A DNA stretch of 64,000 nt from Vesta saturnalis (Eukaryota > Arthropoda > Insecta > Coleoptera > Lampyridae). The notes under the pieces were generated by a model that ran no database searches, was not told the DNA's origin, and saw only the letters and a list, made by a program, of their open reading frames with translations. Location of the stretch: the NCBI GenBank assembly GCA_036346205.1, contig JARFJB010002037.1, positions 826,501-890,500 on the forward strand. Direction: 5' to 3'. Shown one piece after another: positions 11,760-24,680 of this stretch (its first letter is position 1; every line of letters starts with the position of its first letter). The position numbers and the translations under genes were made by a program.

Positions 11760-12430
11760 GTAGTAGTTTATTACCCTACACAACTAAATCTAATTACAGG
11801 GCAATGTTTGAGACATTCAAAAACAACATTCAGACATAACTAACAGATACCTGTAACTTGTCCTGTGCTGTTAAATGATGCTTCGCCTGTCCACAGATTG
11901 TTTGAGAGAATGCGAGGATTTTCGCGCGCCATGTTTTGTAACCAGTTACGGAAATCTAACCTTTGATCACAATCTCTTTCTGATAATGCCGGATCAAGGA
12001 CTATGTGGTATGGATGCAATCTAAAATAAAATATTTATAAAGAATATTTAAAGTCTATATATTACTAATAAACTGCAGTAGGTAGGTTAATTATAGTAGT
12101 GTATTATTACAAACCTGTGATCCAATATAATATTGTGTATAGTACGTATGGAAAGGCCCCTTGATATTTGTCTTATGCTGATGTGCATCAATGGATATTA
12201 ACGAAAGAACATTCATTATATTTTCTTCAGTGTGATCCTTGTAATTTCTTTTATATTTGGGTCGATGAATTGATCCGGTTTATCTTAACCTTGTAGCTAT
12301 TTACTCAAAAACTTTTTCCGAAGGCTCTTCTCTGCGGATAATCTGTGGCATATACCTTCGAAGCAATTGTTGCATTTTCGTGACATTGAAAATAAGTAGC
12401 TAACATGTCGTACCCTTCGACGTTTGAAAT
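11345..12430 (-). pseudogene. Mariner 3 transposase, intron-bearing, split by an insert
   Basis: DD41D/rosa-like transposase on the minus strand. Blocks in order: DMLATYFQCHENATIASKVY near 12390, a helix-turn-helix (SIRQISRGLSIRTIHNIIL) ending at 12115, an intron of 94 bp (12114-12021), then LHPYHIVLDPALSERDCDQR, a damaged first Asp region (LWTGEASFNSTGQV near 11880) and, after an inserted 120 bp retroposon-like sequence, MHYWSEENPHW near 11700. The region with catalytic Asp 2 and 3 is missing or unreadable. The C-terminus (RDDMKDRIRNAI, then EIQAAVFSTHERF) ends near 11345. The intron sits at the same codon (the Arg of DHR) as in the copies at 1455-2500 and 29640-30323. Confidence 0.8.
11722..11845 (-). 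mobile_element. Short retroposon-like insert with (ATT)n tail
   Basis: A 120 bp insert interrupts the mariner 3 transposase between the GQV and MHYW blocks. Read on the minus strand it starts near 11845, contains TGCCCTGTAATTAG and GTGTAGGGTAATAAAC, and ends in an (ATT)n run at about 11763-11724. That is the layout of a 5'-truncated LINE or SINE 3' end. I could not fix a target duplication. Confidence 0.5.
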
Positions 12431-12499
12431 AAACCTTTTGTAAGAATAAGTAACTTAAAAAAATGTACTCCAAACACTACATCAATTTGGTAGGTTGAC

Positions 12500-13350
12500 A
12501 TTTAACACTTGTTGCCGTGTCAACGCATTAATTTGTTTCGTATGTTAAGATTACGATTATATAAAAAATATCGCTTCCAAATTACAATTATTATAATTTT
12601 AAATGTTTTATCTTTTATTCCCATGATGAAGTTGTGTACACGTGCACTGTTTTTTGAGTTTGTTGTTTCTATACGCGTTTTCATCAAAAGCATGGATATG
12701 GATACCTTACAGATACTCTTTGTAGTGATAATGCGATATTGTCGTTACACATCATTTCTTAAGATATCTCTGGTTAGGAAAAAGATATCAACATCCGGTT
12801 TTCGCTGTTTCGTTGCTAATTTAGCATATTTTTCGTAGTCAGACTTGTTTCCATTTAATATTTTCAAGAGAAAACACATTTTCAAAAAAAAATTAAAGAG
12901 GGCTCTCTGCCATTTGCCATATTGGTTAGATTGATTAAGAGTTAATGAACATTCCATTGGTGGAGAAAAGCTATTTTCAACTATACCAAATGTGCAAAGT
13001 TTGGTGGAACAGAACCGGACTTACGAGCGTTTTTTTCAAAATAGGGTTCCCACTCTCCCCTACCTCTTATTAGGAAAAATAGAACAAAAACCGTTTAACC
13101 AAAAATTAGCAGAATGTTATGAAAATTCCATTTTTCATACTTCTAATGTATCTTAATTTGGAAAATTTTTAAAAAAGTAAGATTTCTAATATTGATATTC
13201 AGTTACACCGTTTGGTGATCGATCTACAATTCGTTAAATAGTTTCCAGATGTTTCTCGTTGTCACTTTTGTTATATAAATTGTTTTCCAGAAGCTGTGTA
13301 TAAGCCGTTTCTGAGATGTGACCGGCGTCCTTTCTTATTTGAACACCCGG
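12500..13350. repeat. Right terminal arm of mariner 3
   Basis: Runs from upstream of the transposase start to a terminus CACCCGG at 13350 followed by TATATC, the same terminus as mariner 2. It contains the AAGATATCAACATCCGGTTTT block near 12790 that resembles the GCGGTTTTCGCG block of mariner 1 arms. No left arm is found: the C-terminal end of the transposase abuts the remnant at 10380-11291. Confidence 0.6.
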
Positions 13351-16300
13351 TATATCACATTGTGATTAACGAAAATTTGAACTATAGAAAACATTTCAAT
13401 TGAAATAACTGATATTACTGCTTAATGTGCGAACTGTTTTAAATGGAAGAGAGCAGTGTTTGTTAGGTCTAGATAAGATAAAATACCACCCATTTCACTC
13501 ATTTTTATTTCAAACGGCAAATTTAGATGGATAAATCACGCATCGTCTGCATATGGGACGGAAAATATTCAATTTTATGAATTTTTAATAGTGTGTTTGT
13601 GGTAATATTTATATGTTGTAGGCTCACGTTGTATGTAATTTTATATTGGAATACTCTTCAATATACAAGGTAAGTAAGACAAAATGTATCTATTTTATTT
13701 TAATTTGTCTGCACATATTTGGACACTACCTCATAAATTTGCCAAAAAAAGTCTGAGGTAGTTGTTTATTTTTAAAAAATATTTTTAAATTTATCCTTTA
13801 ATGACTCATTGTGGAAAGGCTTAAAGAAAATTAAATTTTTAGATACCATATATAATTTGGGTTGTGTATTTTCAACTCTTTATGTACTTTTGCAGGTATT
13901 AATGACTATCTACAACATTGCGACGATTGTCAATACCTTCAAAAAAACAGCTTCTGATGTATCATACAAGAGAACAAAAAATAAGGGCTATATGCCTAGA
14001 AAAATGTAAGATTCACAAAAATTTTAATTCAGATTTCGCTTGCATTTCTTCAAAACAACTTTACTTTTGAAGACTGAGGGATATATGAGAAACGAGTTAC
14101 TGGATTTTCCTGCAGGAAAATATTAAAGCCGGGAACAGTTTCTATTTTAAATCTAACAGAGGAATCTGAAGATAAAGAACATAAGACTCGCAAAAGCAAA
14201 AGGCAACGTGTTTCATTCTCTTCTTTAGGGTGTGGGCGGTCTGCACGAACTTCGCAAGCACCTTCAGCCATAGAGATGAATTCCCAACATATATTAAGTA
14301 TGTATGCATGGTGGACTAAGGATAAGTGTAATCAGGATTGAATAGGGAGGAACGGAGTTAGGATTCTGAGGGGGAAGTCACTACTCCAGCATCCGCCTAT
14401 ATGTGTATGTGGAAAACGCTCTGAAAAAATTTCATACAGGGTAGACTGTAACGGAAATTGAACCCATTGCTTCCCGATTACAAAAGACAAAGAAAGTCCT
14501 ACAATAAGAATTATTGACATCGCCAAACTCAATTCGTTGTCCAGACTTCAATTAGGAAAATGAAGACGACGAATACATCAAAAGAGAAGTCTCTCAAATA
14601 TTACCTTTGAAAGAACAGATGCATGGCAACATTGGTATCTCATGACATCAATCTCTTAGTTGAGAAGAAGGAAAATTAATTAAAATTCTTAAGAATACCA
14701 TGGCAAACAATCTTAATTTTAATATTTGATATATAGTATATACATCTTTAATACAAATACAAATACGTTACAAAACTGAGAAAATGGACAAACGAAGATA
14801 TATCTCGTGCATTTACTTTAAGATAGTTACGGAAAAGGCCTTACGTATAGTTATGAGAAACACTTCTGGAAATTTCCACTTTGCATCAATGAACATTTAA
14901 ATTTAACATTCTCATTCAGATTATCGAAATGTTCAAAATTGCTGCAGGAAAGAATGAAAAACAAAGACGAATTGGTGGTTCTACAATTTGATGAAGTTAA
15001 GGTAAAGTTGAATATGAATATGATAACTATAGTTATAAAATTCGTGGTAAGTTCAGTCAAGTGCAGGTTGAAGTTTAGTTTCACATGCAACCTGTATGTT
15101 TTGAATTTGATCAAAAAATGACGAAAAACATTTAAATTAATTAGTGTAGCAAACTAAAGAGGTTACAATGTTATCAAACTGTAGAGATGGAAATATGTGA
15201 CTTTAGAAAAACTAGGGAATAACTATAGAAAACACTTCTTTCAAAAGATTTTGACATTGATGAGGTAAGGATATTTACATATCCCTAATATATTGAAATA
15301 TAGAAATTGGTTACATTTACATCATAATTTGATTAAATTTTGGTCTTTGGGTATTACATTTTTCACTGTTAACCTTCGACTGTTAGAGGGTGTTTTGATT
15401 TGTCATCTTCAAGGCAGTTTAACAATATTTAATTTATTAAGGATCTAGTTATTTTTTACTAAAATGGCTCTATACCTTTATAAAACTGTTATATTAATAG
15501 CAGGCTTATGTTTACGTTTTCAAATTTCACAAGATTGTTTCAACATCTTTAACAATTTTGAAAGATAATATTACTACTGACGAAGGCAACTGTAAGTGTT
15601 ATCGAAATATGTAGATTGTATAACTTAAATATAGAAATAGACTAGATAAAAGCCCAAAAAAAGCTAAGTATTTTAATATGTGTAATAATGGTGAAAGTTT
15701 ACATTTTCATATCGATAAGTGGTTTGACCTGTCAAATCCCTACAAAGTTAATAAACCCACTGCACCATGGAAAGCATGTATGGAACAAACTAGACCTACA
15801 AAACGAATTATTAGTTTGATGAAATACTCTTCCGTGGGGTATGAATAAGAAGTAAATGCAAACTTTTGAAAAAGGTGTTATAATCAAAAATAAATTACAT
15901 GGTTTGTTAATAGAGGTATAATCTAAATTACCTGAAATTGGCTATATTATAACACATAAACCGAACCCAGATAGATTAGAAAATGTGGTCAGCTAGTTAC
16001 GATCGTAGAGCGGGCTTAACAATCATCAGACTCCACCAGATGCTATATACTGGATGTCCTGGGTAAGAGACCACCAATGGTTGAATTTAACACTGATACA
16101 ATTGACCAATAAGGATTTAATTGTAGCCAAAGTTACTTTGAAACTGGAATGACTACTCACCACGAAGTGGAAATGCAGATTTTGAATAACATTTGAATTC
16201 ATATCTAGTGTAGTTTACTAATCTCTAAATAATTCACTTAATATGCCTTCTTGAATAATACATTGTTCAGTAGTTTAGTAGACCCACCCAAAAATTTTTT

Positions 16301-17689
16301 TTTATGAAACAAATGCAAGAAATGGAATTCCAATTTAGAATCTTTCACAACGAGAGTACAGTTATCAAGAGATTGTCACGAAAAATTACAGAAATTTATT
16401 CTGGTTTACCAAATGAGATTATTACAGCATACCTTTGTTAGAATTAATATTTTGAATAATCTCTATAAAAAACTTTTTGAATTTGTAATGAAGATTCAAA
16501 ATATTATTGAAAGCACTTAATATCCATTTTGGATACTTTTTTTTTTCAGATATAATTTAAAGCATAATGTTAAATAAATTTGAATTGTATTGTTAATTGC
16601 ACTAATGTTATCTAATAATGAATAAGTAGACCGTATTACTGTTTGAATGTAATATGAATGAACTACTTACTGTCTGATCCGTTAATGGTAGTCTTTCATC
16701 TTTGACATGTGGTCAGTGGTGTTATATTAAAATGTCTGTAATTATAGTTAGCTTACTATATTTATAATATAATGATCATTTGAGGTGCAGGCCTGTAAAT
16801 GTGATACTGCCACACATTTATTAAGGTTAGAGGAGGAACTTCCAATTAACATTAGGTTTAGATGTGTTTTGATCTATGAATTTATAACCTATACATTTAT
16901 TTTCGTTGTTATTTTGTAATGTTGTAAAATCATAATGGTTCTTTTATTTAACATAATAAACAGCAACTCTTTAATAACGTATGTCATTCTGCAAATTGGG
17001 TGGTTAGGTTTAAGCCGTTATTTTTGGATTGCCAGTTGGCATATTGACTTTTTGCATTCAAATTATGCAGTCTCTGGACTGGAGTGGTTACATTATAATT
17101 TGGTATTTTAAGTCTATATCTCGTTGTTTAGTTATAATTACTTCAAATGTTTGTGAAGAGTAAACTTGTGTAAAGATCCAACATAACCGTTGGTAGTTCA
17201 TTGCAAGGGAGTAACTTTCCAATATCAAATCAATATGACTTCTAAGGAGAATTGTTAAAATGAATTTCTATTATAATAATAGATGAAAATTGGAAGTGCG
17301 CAGAATTTTTTTTTACACTATCATAATGGAGACATTGGCTATACAGTTTATTAGCAAAATAACTGAAGAAAATATTATTGTTCCAAAGTAACAAATTTGA
17401 AAAACTAACGTGAACACTTTCAATTCACTTTTTGTAAACCAAAATCAATGGCTAAACGTGCTACTCAGTTCTGCTTGTGGCTTTGTTCTGTTTCCTCTTT
17501 TTATTTTGGAATGAAATGCCAGCTTCTACTTTGCTTATTTTATAATAGTATAAGAATGTAGCGAACACTAATGAAATAGTGTAGCATCTCATATTTGATA
17601 ATTTTGGGTATGAATTCGTATATTTTTTATAAATGTTTCGATAAGAATAAAGTTAACTTCTTCTGTACTGTACTGTAAATGGTAATAGT
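13351..17689. other. 4.3 kb without supportable genes
   Basis: AT-rich sequence with only short chance ORFs that overlap on both strands and show no recognised motif. Some stretches (for example near 15590-15640, GACGAAGGCAACTG followed by a GAAATATGT motif) vaguely recall ends of Penelope-like elements, but nothing firm can be said. Confidence 0.4.
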
Positions 17690-17750
17690 TTTTAGATCAT
17701 TCCACATCATATCGACCAATAATAAAATACTTTTGGAAGTTAATGATTTA

Positions 17751-17877
17751 GGGCCAGTTGTGTATGTATGGCATTTTTGTCATTTGTGATTGGCTAAATT
17801 TTGAATTTTAACAAATTAAACTTCTTAAATGTGGTTAACTAATCTGAGTGTTTAAACCATATGTATACAACTGGCCC
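17751..17877. mobile_element. 127 bp MITE, PIF/Harbinger-like
   Basis: Terminal inverted repeats GGGCCAGTTG...CAACTGGCCC (matching for about 20 bp with few mismatches) flanked by TTA on both sides (17748-17750 and 17878-17880). Three-base TWA target duplications and GGGCC-type ends are typical of PIF/Harbinger MITEs. It sits inside the left arm of the long-inverted-repeat element. Confidence 0.8.
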
Positions 17878-17880
17878 TTA

Positions 17881-18250
17881 GAGCTTTTTCATTTTTTTAT
17901 GTATTTGCTCTTCCTATCAAAAATAAGAAAAATGTAAATAGTTAGATTTTTTGGATATTGAAGTCTTTGAATTATTCAATTTCAAAAATTGCATCAATTA
18001 CGGCATGTTTTAAAGTCATTAGATCGTTTTAGTTAAAGAACTATACTGGGCATAGGTCATTCAATTCTGCTGTTCACATGCTTTATTCGATGTACAATGT
18101 AACCATATTAGTAAAAATCAAAATTTACAAAAATAATTTTTTCCGAAAATCTCAGAAGTATACTTTTTTGTTTTGACGAAAAATGTTTATTTTATTCATA
18201 CACTATTTAAGTATATATGTACCAAATTTTAGCGTGGGATAACAATGGGG
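17881..18250. repeat. Inner part of left long inverted arm
   Basis: Reverse complement of about 19370-19745, with indels. Shared blocks include CCTATCAAAAATAAGAAAAA, TTATTCAATTTCAAAA and ACACTATTTAAGTATATATG. Confidence 0.75.
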
Positions 18251-18929
18251 AAATCAAATATTTAAAATATGGTAATATGAAATTGCTCAAACTAATTGTG
18301 ATCAAGTTTAAAAAATAACAAATAGGTAACGATAAGTTGACAGTTACACAAGTCTTGACAGTATGTAGGATTATCCCTTCTCCTAAAACATGGTCACTTT
18401 ATCATGTGGTAACAATAGAGCCTTAACTAAAATAGTAGGTTCCTATTAATAACCATTAAAACAAAACATTGCTTTAAAAAGTGTTACAATAGTTCATTTG
18501 GTTCTATTGTAAAATTTTACCATTAATTTTAAGATGAATAGTTTTTCTTAGGTTCCCAAATATTGACTTGTTTAATACTGTGATATCTTGTCACTATCTG
18601 TTTGGCTTGATGGCTGTGAGCGACCTACAACAAACATGACTCAATGGGACAGTTATCAACAGTTTACATGTTTGTTCTTAATAAAATATTCCTTTTGTTC
18701 CCATTTAGTCAAGTGCCAGTTGCCTGCTGTCTAGTGATGAGTGAAGACTTTCTTTGAAATTTGTGATGATTTTTTATTTTTATATTAGCTTAGATACTTT
18801 GAATATTTTTGTATTTCATCAGTTTTAAAATGTGTAGGATATTAGTTTTTATTATAAAATCGTTGCGTGTTGTAGTAGCTTGTGTGATACAGTGTGAACA
18901 GTGTCATTTTGATTTTAGGCCTTAATAAA

Positions 18930-19278
18930 ATGGCAGGCATCAGGACAAGAAAGAGTGGGCCGTATTTTCTGGTAAATGCTGTAATTCGTTTGGCGATGAA
19001 AAACACGCCGCAAAGCTTCAAGACACGTTATAGAATTCTATTCCTAAATTAAGTGAGATCACTTAATTTAGGAACAGAAATTGGGATGAAGATATGTGAC
19101 AAGTGTAGACAAAAATGTTGTTGAAACCGATGATTATGCTATTTCTGGTTGTAGCACAAGTGATGATAAATTTGTTTTACCTAAACGCATCTATAGATTA
19201 CTTCAAGAATCTGTAGAATTGATTGGTGAAGCACCTATCAAAAAGAAAAGTTCAAGTTCAGAGTTATACACAGATTGA
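18930..19278 (+). pseudogene. N-terminal remnant of an uncharacterised element-borne protein
   Basis: Starts at an ATG (18930, MAGIRTRKSG). A frame change gives a segment with SGKCCNSFGDEKHAAKLQDT, then a block rich in paired cysteines near 19090 and a third piece (19096-19278) with DDKFVLPKRIYRLLQESVEL followed by IGEAPIKKK. The Cys pairs suggest a zinc-binding N-terminal domain. The rest of the protein is missing: the right inverted arm starts about 90 bp further on. I cannot name the family. Confidence 0.4.
19042..19071. repeat. Near-perfect 30 bp palindrome
   Basis: CCTAAATTAAGTG-AGAT-CACTTAATTTAGG: 13-base perfect arms around a 4-base centre, inside the degraded ORF of the long-inverted-repeat element. 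It looks like a duplicated and inverted stretch of the ORF (the local codons repeat in reverse). Confidence 0.85.
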
Positions 19279-19369
19279 CAAAAAAATTGAAAAACATTAG
19301 TTCTCTCAAAAGAACATTAGCTATTTCATTTTTACACAGTTTAAGTATTTTATTTGAATATGGTTCCAT

Positions 19370-19749
19370 TGTGATCCCACGCAAAAATTATATACATATA
19401 TACTTAAATAGTGTATGAAGATACATTTTTTCGTCAAAATAACAAAATATGTGTTTTAGATTTTCAAAAACTTGTTTTGGGAATTTTTTTACTAATATGA
19501 TTATGTTGAATATAAAATTTAAGTCAGTGAACACTAGAATTAGATGGTGAACGTTTCAGTCTTCTAGATGTAATAGTTTTTTAACTAGAGTCATTTGAAA
19601 CATGGCCTAATTGGTCCAATTTTGAAATTGAATAACTCAAAGACTAATTGTCCAAAAAATTTTGTTTTTTCTTATTTTTGATAGGATAATAAATATCCAA
19701 AAAATATATAGATATATCTGAATTGGTGAGGTTGAAAATTGGTTAATAC
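19370..19749. repeat. Right long inverted arm, interrupted by the hAT element
   Basis: Reverse complement of the left arm. Its last bases are the hAT target site (19742-19749); the arm resumes at 25031-25065 after the hAT element. Confidence 0.75.
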
Positions 19750-20190
19750 CACTGAATTGTACTTATACTGGAACGCGCATGGGCGGTCTCTGCCATAGAA
19801 AAACCGCGAGGCGAGAGAGATAGCACGCAAGGGTCACTCTTGTCCTATTCGTAACGCTTTGCACATGCGCTGCGCGAGGGAGCGTTAAAGCACGTCACAC
19901 CAAAACAAACTAACCAAAATGTAACTTCAAATTGGCAATTATCATTTACTTATTAATTATTGATTTTTACTAGACTGCTTATTGTTTGTTGCATTTATAC
20001 ACCGACTTATACAATTGTCATCACGTTTATTTTTTACGATGATATTTTTTATATCTTTACAAATTGATCACAATTTTTATACATACCGATAATGTAGTGA
20101 TTTAAATGAAAAAACGTCTGTTTTTTTTTTCAAATTCTTTTTTAAATCAAAAAGAAAACAAGTTTTAATGGTTATAACATAATTTATTTT

Positions 20191-22100
20191 TTAAATTTTA
20201 TTTATGGTAACATATTTATATAAAAGCAAAGTATTCAACATTTGAAACGAAACATAACCTAAAGAAATCCTAATGTAAAAATCAAACAAAAAATAACTTT
20301 TTTCAGAAAACTCTAATTCACTTTCTAAAGCTTTTAAATCCTCAAAATCTTCTTCACATTCGGATGTGTTACTGTTGTGAAGAGATAATTTTGTTGACGT
20401 GTTGCTAGATGATTCGCTGTCAGCGTCAGATTCTGTAATCATAACCAAATTTTTTTCTGAGGATCTTGTTTTTGATGTCACACCACTCGTGCTTAGCAGA
20501 TTAATTGGTGAAGGTGGTACAGTGTTAACAATAGTGTTCAAAATAGTATTACTATTAGTAATATTGACGTTTGGCTTTTTCTTTTCGCTTTGAAGTTTTA
20601 AATTGTGTCCTATATAAACTATTTTAGCGGCTCTGTCATTTCTTAGTCTATTTCTTTTTTTAAAGTGGATTGCTCCATAGAAACTAAAGCTTCTTTTACC
20701 GGCCGCTGTGGTTGCTGGTAGTTGTAGACATATCTTGCTGCTAATTTAGAAGGTTCTGTGCTTTTACACAAACCATTCCACCAAGCTGTCGGAGAAATAT
20801 CATTTGCTGCTAACCATAGGAACTGCTTGCTAAAAAATCCATCTTTTGCCTGAAAATTTGCAAGGTCAGACAAAACAATTTTTTCGTCAATGAATCCGCT
20901 TGCTATTTCAAAAATTTGCTCAGTCTGAAAAAATCACAAAATAAGCTGATTTTTTATTTATTCAAACATTATTTCTTACTTGTTGATCAGGAGTTAGGTT
21001 GGATCCTCTAATGGAAGGGTCGAGCAAGTTACAGATCTTGTGAATATCACATACTGCAAACTCTCTCCTACTTGCAATTATTTGCAATACTTTTGCTTCT
21101 TCTTCCTTAAGAAAGGGGCAAGATGGCAACACTGTGAAATGCTCTTCAACCTGTTTCAAAACTGGAATCACCAATGAAATTTTTGTTTTGTTGCTTTCGA
21201 CAACCTGTGGCAACAGGTTTTAATAATAAATAAAACCTATCTTACCCCAATCACAAGGAACATGATTGCTTGTTTATTTGCCTGCACACTCTCCAAGCAA
21301 GAAACAACTGACCTCCATCTTAGGTAATTTTAGTGATAATGGATTGTTGTTTTTCTTTAAAATCTTATATAGTAAGGGAGTTGGTGTGGTTACTATAAAG
21401 TTAATAACAGACTCTGCACACATTGCTCCAACCATCACACATGATACAAACTGAATCAGCAACCGCGATCTATTCAACTACAGAAGTTGATAAATTGAAA
21501 AAATTGCAATCAAAATGAGTTTTCGACAATGGCTAGAGGAGCATCATTGGCATAAATTGCTCTAGAGAGAAGTTTATCAGCTGTTGACTAATCTGCGTTG
21601 ATTTTGTCCGCGAATGACAACATGCATTGCTGAATTTTTGATGTTGATGTCTGTGTAGAGGAACAGGTTTCAGCTGGAGAACTAGAAATGAAAAATGACA
21701 CTATTAGAATTTTAGAAATTACGATTTGTATTTGTTTATTTCATTTAGTTAAATTTTGAGATTTTTATGAATCTATGGCAATCCACTGAATCTAAATTCC
21801 CATAATTAGAAAGTTTTCTAATTTTAAGTAAAAAAGTGTTTGTTGCTTGTATCTTGTCGTGTAGAGTATTTTTTCTTACTTATAGTGGATAAAACTGTAG
21901 CTGTGTTGTCATTTTTTTCTTGTGTTTCAGTTTTGAGGTCTTGAAGGTGCTTCTGTTTTACTGATGCAGGGCATTTTAAGCATTGGCGTATATGACTTGT
22001 CATTCGGGACCCGCTTTTGGATAGGTTTTTCGAATAAAATGTACATTTTACTCGTTATATTTTTTCATCTGAAGCGCCCTGATCCTACTCGTTTAGGCAT
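20191..22100 (-). pseudogene. hAT transposase with BED zinc finger
   Basis: Minus strand. Near 22070-21960 a BED-like finger is visible: VKCTFYSKN, then MTSHIRQC and KCPASVKQ; the second Cys of the first pair seems to be Tyr. Next come LLSRAIYANDAPLAIVEN (near 21540-21590), the ESVINFIVTTPTPLLYK block (21390-21430) and, at 21213-20985, a stretch with LPSCPFLKEEEAKVL and DIHKICNLLDPS. An intron of about 60 bp (donor CAA/GTAAGA near 20982, acceptor near 20924) joins to the C-terminal dimerisation domain with SPTAWWNGLCKS and SKLAARYV (20840-20750) and RNDRAAKIVYIGHNL near 20620. A Ser-rich tail ends at 20191. Stops and a deletion near 21500 make it non-functional. Confidence 0.8.
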
Positions 22101-23247
22101 ATTAATTGTGATGTAACTTCACTTATAGCTTATAACAGGACCACGATTGCAATAGCTATACAAGAAAGGAATAAAAAATTAAATTAGTCTTACGCAGGTC
22201 ATATTTCTAAAAACCCGATTTTTTTAATCGAACACTACCGTTACTAAGCATATATTTGCCTTATCGAGACCCCATACTTTTACCTACCTTAAGCTCTACA
22301 CCCAAGAAAACAAAAATAAATAAATAGGTATCTATTATTTCAATTGTTATCCACTATGTTATTAAGTATTCAAAATAAAATCAAACTACCCAAAGTATTC
22401 TACCTTCAAAAAATTTACTGGTTTTCCAGGTTTTCGCAATAAATTTGAAAAACTTCCTGCGCATGGAAAACGAAAAAAAAAATGAAAGAAAACATTTTCC
22501 CAAATTAATTTACAAGAAATTTACTTGCCTTAAGCAATGATCGAACTTGAGAATTATTCTAAACTGAAACAACATTAATAGATTTTGGACTTGCACCTGC
22601 ACCTGTTAAAGTGCTAACACTTATTTTCATAGCACATTTCACCACCAATGCAAATATAAAACAAAACCGTTTTCGCGTCTCTGCCTCTTAAAAAGTAAAA
22701 GTAAAAAAGCTTGTCAATTCCTGCTTGATACCTGAAAAAGAATTTAAAACATGTTATGATTGTTGAAACAAGTGTAGTAACTATCCGTTCAACTATTGGG
22801 CATGTTAATTCCTGCATTTGCACACAAACGCAGACAATATTCAAACAGAATAGTTACAACATTAAAAATAATAAGTATAAGAATGGGCAGAGCACAGAAT
22901 AAGTGAAATAGAGCGAAAAAAACTTCTTTCTACTATTTCATGCCGTTTTTAATAGTTTTAACAGTTATTCATATAATTAGAAAATAAATGTTTTTTTTTT
23001 TCAATAAAAAAACACGTTGGTTTTTTGTTTTTACATCACTATGTAAAATGGTATTGTGCGAACACGTGTAACTATGTTTAATTTATAAAATGTACTGTAC
23101 ATCTTTTATGGTTAATAAAAATCCGAAGTTTAACGCGTATCATTGATTATACCTTGAAATTATTTTTATAGCTCATTATTTTTGTAAAATGACTGAGTTT
23201 CAATGAATATTTGTAAATGCCCATGTTATTAACAAATTATCATACGT
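22101..23247. other. Internal hAT sequence without recognised gene
   Basis: AT-rich, short chance ORFs only. It separates the hAT transposase from the Crypton-type ORF. Nothing further seen. Confidence 0.4.
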
Positions 23248-23412
23248 AATATCACAAGAGAGCGAAAATAAATTGAAAATAATTCGACAGATATTTCGAT
23301 AACTTGTTGTTTGGCAATAGCCACGAGAGCCGGTAGGGCTCAAGTGGCTATTGTCTATTGAGAAATATCTTGGAGAATTATTTTCAAATTTATTGAACTC
23401 TTGAGTGATATT
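23248..23412. repeat. 165 bp fold-back element
   Basis: Nearly the whole segment pairs with itself: AATATCACAAGAG at the left, CTCTTGAGTGATATT at the right, and CAATAGCCAC...GTGGCTATTG around a central GAGCC-GGTAG-GGCTC. No obvious target duplication. It looks like a small fold-back MITE inside the hAT element. Confidence 0.75.
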
Positions 23413-23589
23413 CGACAGATTATTTTTTGACGTTTAATGAATCTTGTGATTGACATAAATGCATTGTGATTGATATCTAAAAGAAGTATTTATCGTATTT
23501 ATTGAATTATATAATACTATACTAAATAATGGTTATAACCTAAAGTAACATTGATAATAAATTGAATGATTGAATAACGTTAATTCGAA

Positions 23590-24680
23590 TTAAAATTTTG
23601 TACATTAAAAACACAATTATTGTAAATATTTTGAGCATGACTGGTAGACTCATTAAGAATTTTATTTTCTTCTGTTGTATTAACATTTGTAAAATAGCCT
23701 GGTTCTCTAAGGTTGCTAATTAAATTGGAATGATGTTCATGATCCAATTGCAAGTGAGGTTGATCTTGCAGAATGGTTTGTAATTTTATTTAATTTAGTA
23801 TCTAAGCCAATCATTTCTGCCGATTCTTTCATCCATTTCGACATGATGTTGATTCCAAGTGGCATATTCTTATACCAGCCAGAAGAATATGGTTTGTCCC
23901 AACTCTTATTTACTGTCAAAAACAGTCTATCAGTAGAAATATTTTGATTGCGCTTACTCAATAATTTCTTGAGAAATCTAACAGGGCAGATATTAGAGTT
24001 TTGGTTTGGTATTAACCATTTACTATTTGCACATTTTTGTGCTCCACCTTGTGCAGTTTTTGAGAAAATGGGATTATATTCAAATCTTCCCGTCAATACT
24101 CCTGCATTATTGGATTCCTCTTTAAAATAATGAACTATTGGCATCCTTCTCCTCCACGCCATGCCAATTCATATGATGCAATATGGTAAAATTTTTGTTG
24201 TAATCTTGATGGCGTTTCTTCATCAAAACAATTTATTATATTAATTATTTGTTCCTTAGCTAACGTTATTGCACTTTGCTTCTGTTTTTCAGGTCCTCTT
24301 TGTAAAATTTTTCGTTTCGTATTCAGTGCATCCCGAGCACATTTAAATTCTATGTCCTTAAAAGGGTCAAATTGTCTGTTAAACTCATTAAAATAAAATT
24401 CTTGTAACAATTTTACTGTTTTGTTCCACATAGTTTTAATAACACTTTCCTTATAATCGGTTCCATAACATCGTTTCATGTTGTATGCCCAATCTTTCAA
24501 AATGCAAACTAATTTTACAACAGAAGTACTTTCTTCAAGCGTATAACTTTTTTCAGAATAGAATGTTTCAAATTGTTTCCAAACTGAAGTATTGCTTATT
24601 TTCGTATTTTTTGACATATTTTTCTCAAACTCTTCATTTATTTCTGTTTCTGATGTGGAGCTAAACCTTTTGGAACTCAT
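23590..24680 (-). pseudogene. Crypton-type tyrosine recombinase
   Basis: Two overlapping minus-strand ORFs (24680-24135 and 24162-23737) form one gene with a frameshift near 24150. The N-terminal part has the all-helical core-binding style of Cryptons (TSVWKQFETFYSEKSY; ALNTKRKILQRGPEKQKQ). The catalytic part has ASYELAWRGGE, with the first Arg, and KITNHSARST, the HxxR box. A deletion right after HxxR joins to a frame with LQLDHEHHSNLISNLREP, so the segment expected to carry the nucleophilic Tyr is gone. Cryptons move with a tyrosine recombinase instead of a DDE transposase. This one lies inside the hAT element, so it either inserted there or was carried along. Confidence 0.75.

Noticed and set aside
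11313..11843. 176-codon plus-strand ORF with a poly-Ile stretch
   Set aside because: It is the antisense of the mariner 3 transposase and the (ATT)n-tailed insert; the Ile run is the microsatellite read in frame.
12509..12957. Plus- and minus-strand ORFs in the mariner 3 arm
   Set aside because: They lie within the non-coding terminal arm of the element.
13809..14009. 66-codon ORF with a hydrophobic middle, possible small membrane protein
   Set aside because: Single isolated ORF, no splice or conservation evidence, in gene-free AT-rich DNA.
14851..15121. Overlapping ORFs on both strands (87 and 60 codons)
   Set aside because: Low-complexity AT-rich sequence open by chance on both strands, no motif.
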